Origin: DAHVFK01 sp963755395
GTDB lineage: Bacteria; Pseudomonadota; Gammaproteobacteria; Burkholderiales; SG8-39
Direction of reading: 5' to 3'
Length of the DNA stretch: 64,000 nucleotides
NCBI GenBank assembly: GCA_963755395.1
Contig: CAVWJJ010000002.1
Span: 124,001-188,000 of the forward strand
The notes under the pieces are model-generated. The model was not told the DNA's origin, made no database searches, and worked only from the letters and a program-made list of their open reading frames with translations. The number at the start of each line of letters is the position of its first letter. Position 1 is the stretch's first letter. Both the position numbers and the translations under genes were made by a program. This document shows positions 62,756-64,000 of the stretch, one piece after another.

Positions 62756-63634
62756 TACGAGCCGCCTTTCGCCATCGGGAATCCGAGCCGCTCGCGCGAC
62801 TCGTAGTAGGCCTGCGCCACCGCGCGCGAGAGCGCGCGCACGCGGCCGATGTAGGCGGCGCGCTCGGTGACCGAGATGGCGCCGCGCGCGTCGAGCAGGT
62901 TGAACGTGTGCGAGCACTTCAGCACCATCTCGTAGGCAGGCAGCACGCACTGGGCCTCGATCAGGCGTTTGGCCTCTGCTTCGAACTGGGAGAAATGCCC
63001 GAACAGCATTTCGGCGTTGGAGTGCTCGAAGTTGTAGCGCGACTGCTCGACCTCGTTCTGGTGGTAGACGTCGCCGTAGCTCACGCCCGGCGTCCAGACC
63101 AGGTCGAACACGCTTTCCTTGCCCTGCAGGTAGATCGCGAGGCGCTCGAGGCCGTAGGTGATCTCGCCCAGGACCGGCTTGCAGTGGCAGGCCGCCGACC
63201 TGCTGGAAGTAGGTGAACTGGGTCACTTCCATGCCGTCGAGCCACACCTCCCAGCCCAGGCCCCAGGCGCCCAGGGTGGGCGACTCCCAGTCGTCTTCGA
63301 CGAAGCGGATGTCGTGCACTTTCGGGTCGACGCCGAGCGCCGCGAGCGACTCGAGGTAGAGCTCCTGGATGTTCGCGGGCGAGGGCTTGAGCACCACCTG
63401 GTACTGGTAGTAGTGCTGCAGCCGGTTCGGGTTCTCGCCGTAGCGGCCGTCCTTTGGCCGGCGCGAGGGCTGCACGTAGGCCGCCTTCCAGGGCTCGGGC
63501 CCGAGCGCGCGCAGGAAGGTCGCGGTGTGGAAGGTTCCGGCGCCGACCTCCATGTCGTAGGGCTGCAGCAGCGCGCAGCCCTGGCGATCCCAGAACTGGT
63601 TCAGGCGGAGGATGAGTTGCTGGAAAGTGAGCAT
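62755..63634 (-). pseudogene. glyQ: Glycyl-tRNA synthetase alpha subunit GlyQ, one 1-base insertion
   Basis: Begins LTFQQLILRLNQFWDRQGCA with QPYDMEVGAGTFHTATFLRA and HYYQYQVVLKPSP. At about 63183 one extra C shifts the frame (FTYFQQVGGL, then CKPVLGEITYGLERLAIYLQ in the next frame). The end is ERLGFPMAKGGS. Without the extra base the product has 292 aa, close to the usual 295-305. It charges tRNA-Gly with GlyS. An essential gene with a single insertion in a GC-rich context is most simply a sequencing error. Confidence 0.9.
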
Positions 63635-63650
63635 GGGGAAGGCGCGGATT

Positions 63651-64000
63651 TTACCGGCTTCGCCTCGCGCGCGCGACGAGAGGCGAAGCCGCGAGCAGCG
63701 CGAGCGCCACGGCGAGCGCGGGCCAATCGCCCGTGCGCGAGTAGGGCGTCGCGCCGGCGTAGCCCTGCGCCTCTATTTCCAGCCGGCCGACCACGAACTC
63801 GGGCAGGCGCGCGATCACATGCCCGTCGCGCGCGACCGCGGCGGTGACGCCGGTGTTGGTCGCCGTGAGCATCATGCGCCCGGTCTCGAGCGCGCGCAGG
63901 CGCGCGATCTCCAGGTGCTGCGCGGGTGCGAGCGAGTCGCCGAACCATGCCACGTTCGAGACATTCACCAGCAGGGTGGCGGCGGGAAGCGCGCGTGCGA
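63651..64000 (-). CDS. lnt: Apolipoprotein N-acyltransferase Lnt, C-terminal part (cut by window edge)
   Basis: The open frame runs in from beyond position 64000 and ends at 63651. It reads LLVNVSNVAWFGDSLAPAQH, then LEIARLRALETGRMMLTATN, the conserved nitrilase-like C-terminal region of Lnt, and finishes with one membrane helix (WPALAVALALLAASPLV) and a basic tail. Lnt adds the third acyl chain to lipoproteins at the inner membrane. It precedes glyQ by 16 bases, the common lnt-glyQ order. Confidence 0.9.
   Translation of the reverse strand, partial: ARALPAATLLVNVSNVAWFGDSLAPAQHLEIARLRALETGRMMLTATNTGVTAAVARDGHVIARLPEFVVGRLEIEAQGYAGATPYSRTGDWPALAVALALLAASPLVARARRSR

Overview
The window is high-GC chromosomal DNA that looks betaproteobacterial (Burkholderiales-like). 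The supporting features are hemA-prfA-prmC-grxD, algZ/algR next to hemC-hemD-hemX-hemY, dusB-fis-purH-purD, lptD-surA-pdxA-rsmA, lnt-glyQ-glyS-gmhB-plsC, a CIRCE-controlled groESL and short overlapping operons. Coding density is very high. Almost everything right of position 1217 is ordinary core or metabolic chromosome. Only the first 1.2 kb looks acquired.

Left edge (1-1217): a cut-off secreted hydrolase-like gene and a small zinc-ribbon membrane protein lie on the minus strand, separated by an imperfect palindrome with the layout of an integron attC site. The block ends at an orphan tRNA 3' half, which is the expected trace of an element integrated into a tRNA gene whose intact copy would lie to the left of the window.

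1.3-11.9 kb: a complete branched-chain-amino-acid-type ABC importer (SBP, LivH, LivM, LivG, LivF, then an MscS channel) diverges from a CoA-thioester operon. That operon encodes an EthD-like stub, a BadI/MenB-like crotonase, an acyl-CoA ligase, an enoyl-CoA hydratase, an SDR and a quinone-oxidoreductase-like MDR. Together they suggest uptake and beta-oxidation-like degradation of an alicyclic or aromatic acid.

11.9-25 kb: APC permease with TPR protein, RidA, RecG, UbiA, an unknown membrane protein, UbiD, a DUF883 protein, groES/groEL with sigma-32 promoter plus CIRCE, tRNA-Phe, a lytic transglycosylase and a CYTH-CHAD protein. 25-31 kb: a TRAP-TAXI transporter behind a ModA-like protein without signal peptide, a small lipoprotein and Kup.

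31-44 kb: tetrapyrrole genes (hemA, hemC, hemD, hemX, hemY, hemF) interleaved with prfA, prmC, grxD, a fructosamine-kinase-like gene, argH and an AlgZ/AlgR-type two-component pair. 43.5-53 kb: a long minus-strand run amgK-murU-unknown-pepP-ubiH-dusB-fis-purH-purD-hemF. 53-64 kb: lptD-surA-pdxA-rsmA on plus, facing lnt-glyQ-glyS-gmhB-plsC-M48-gloA on minus.

Seven genes (ubiD, the TAXI binding protein, kup, argH, hemF, purD, glyQ) are broken by single-base indels, nearly all +1, while the encoded protein stays intact between breaks. This looks like uncorrected sequencing error, not gene decay. I did not find a CRISPR array, an rRNA gene, a transposase or a clearly new multi-gene system. The most interesting places are the left-edge island boundary, the CoA operon, the ModA-like/TRAP-TAXI operon and the unknown proteins tucked between ubiA and ubiD and between murU and pepP.
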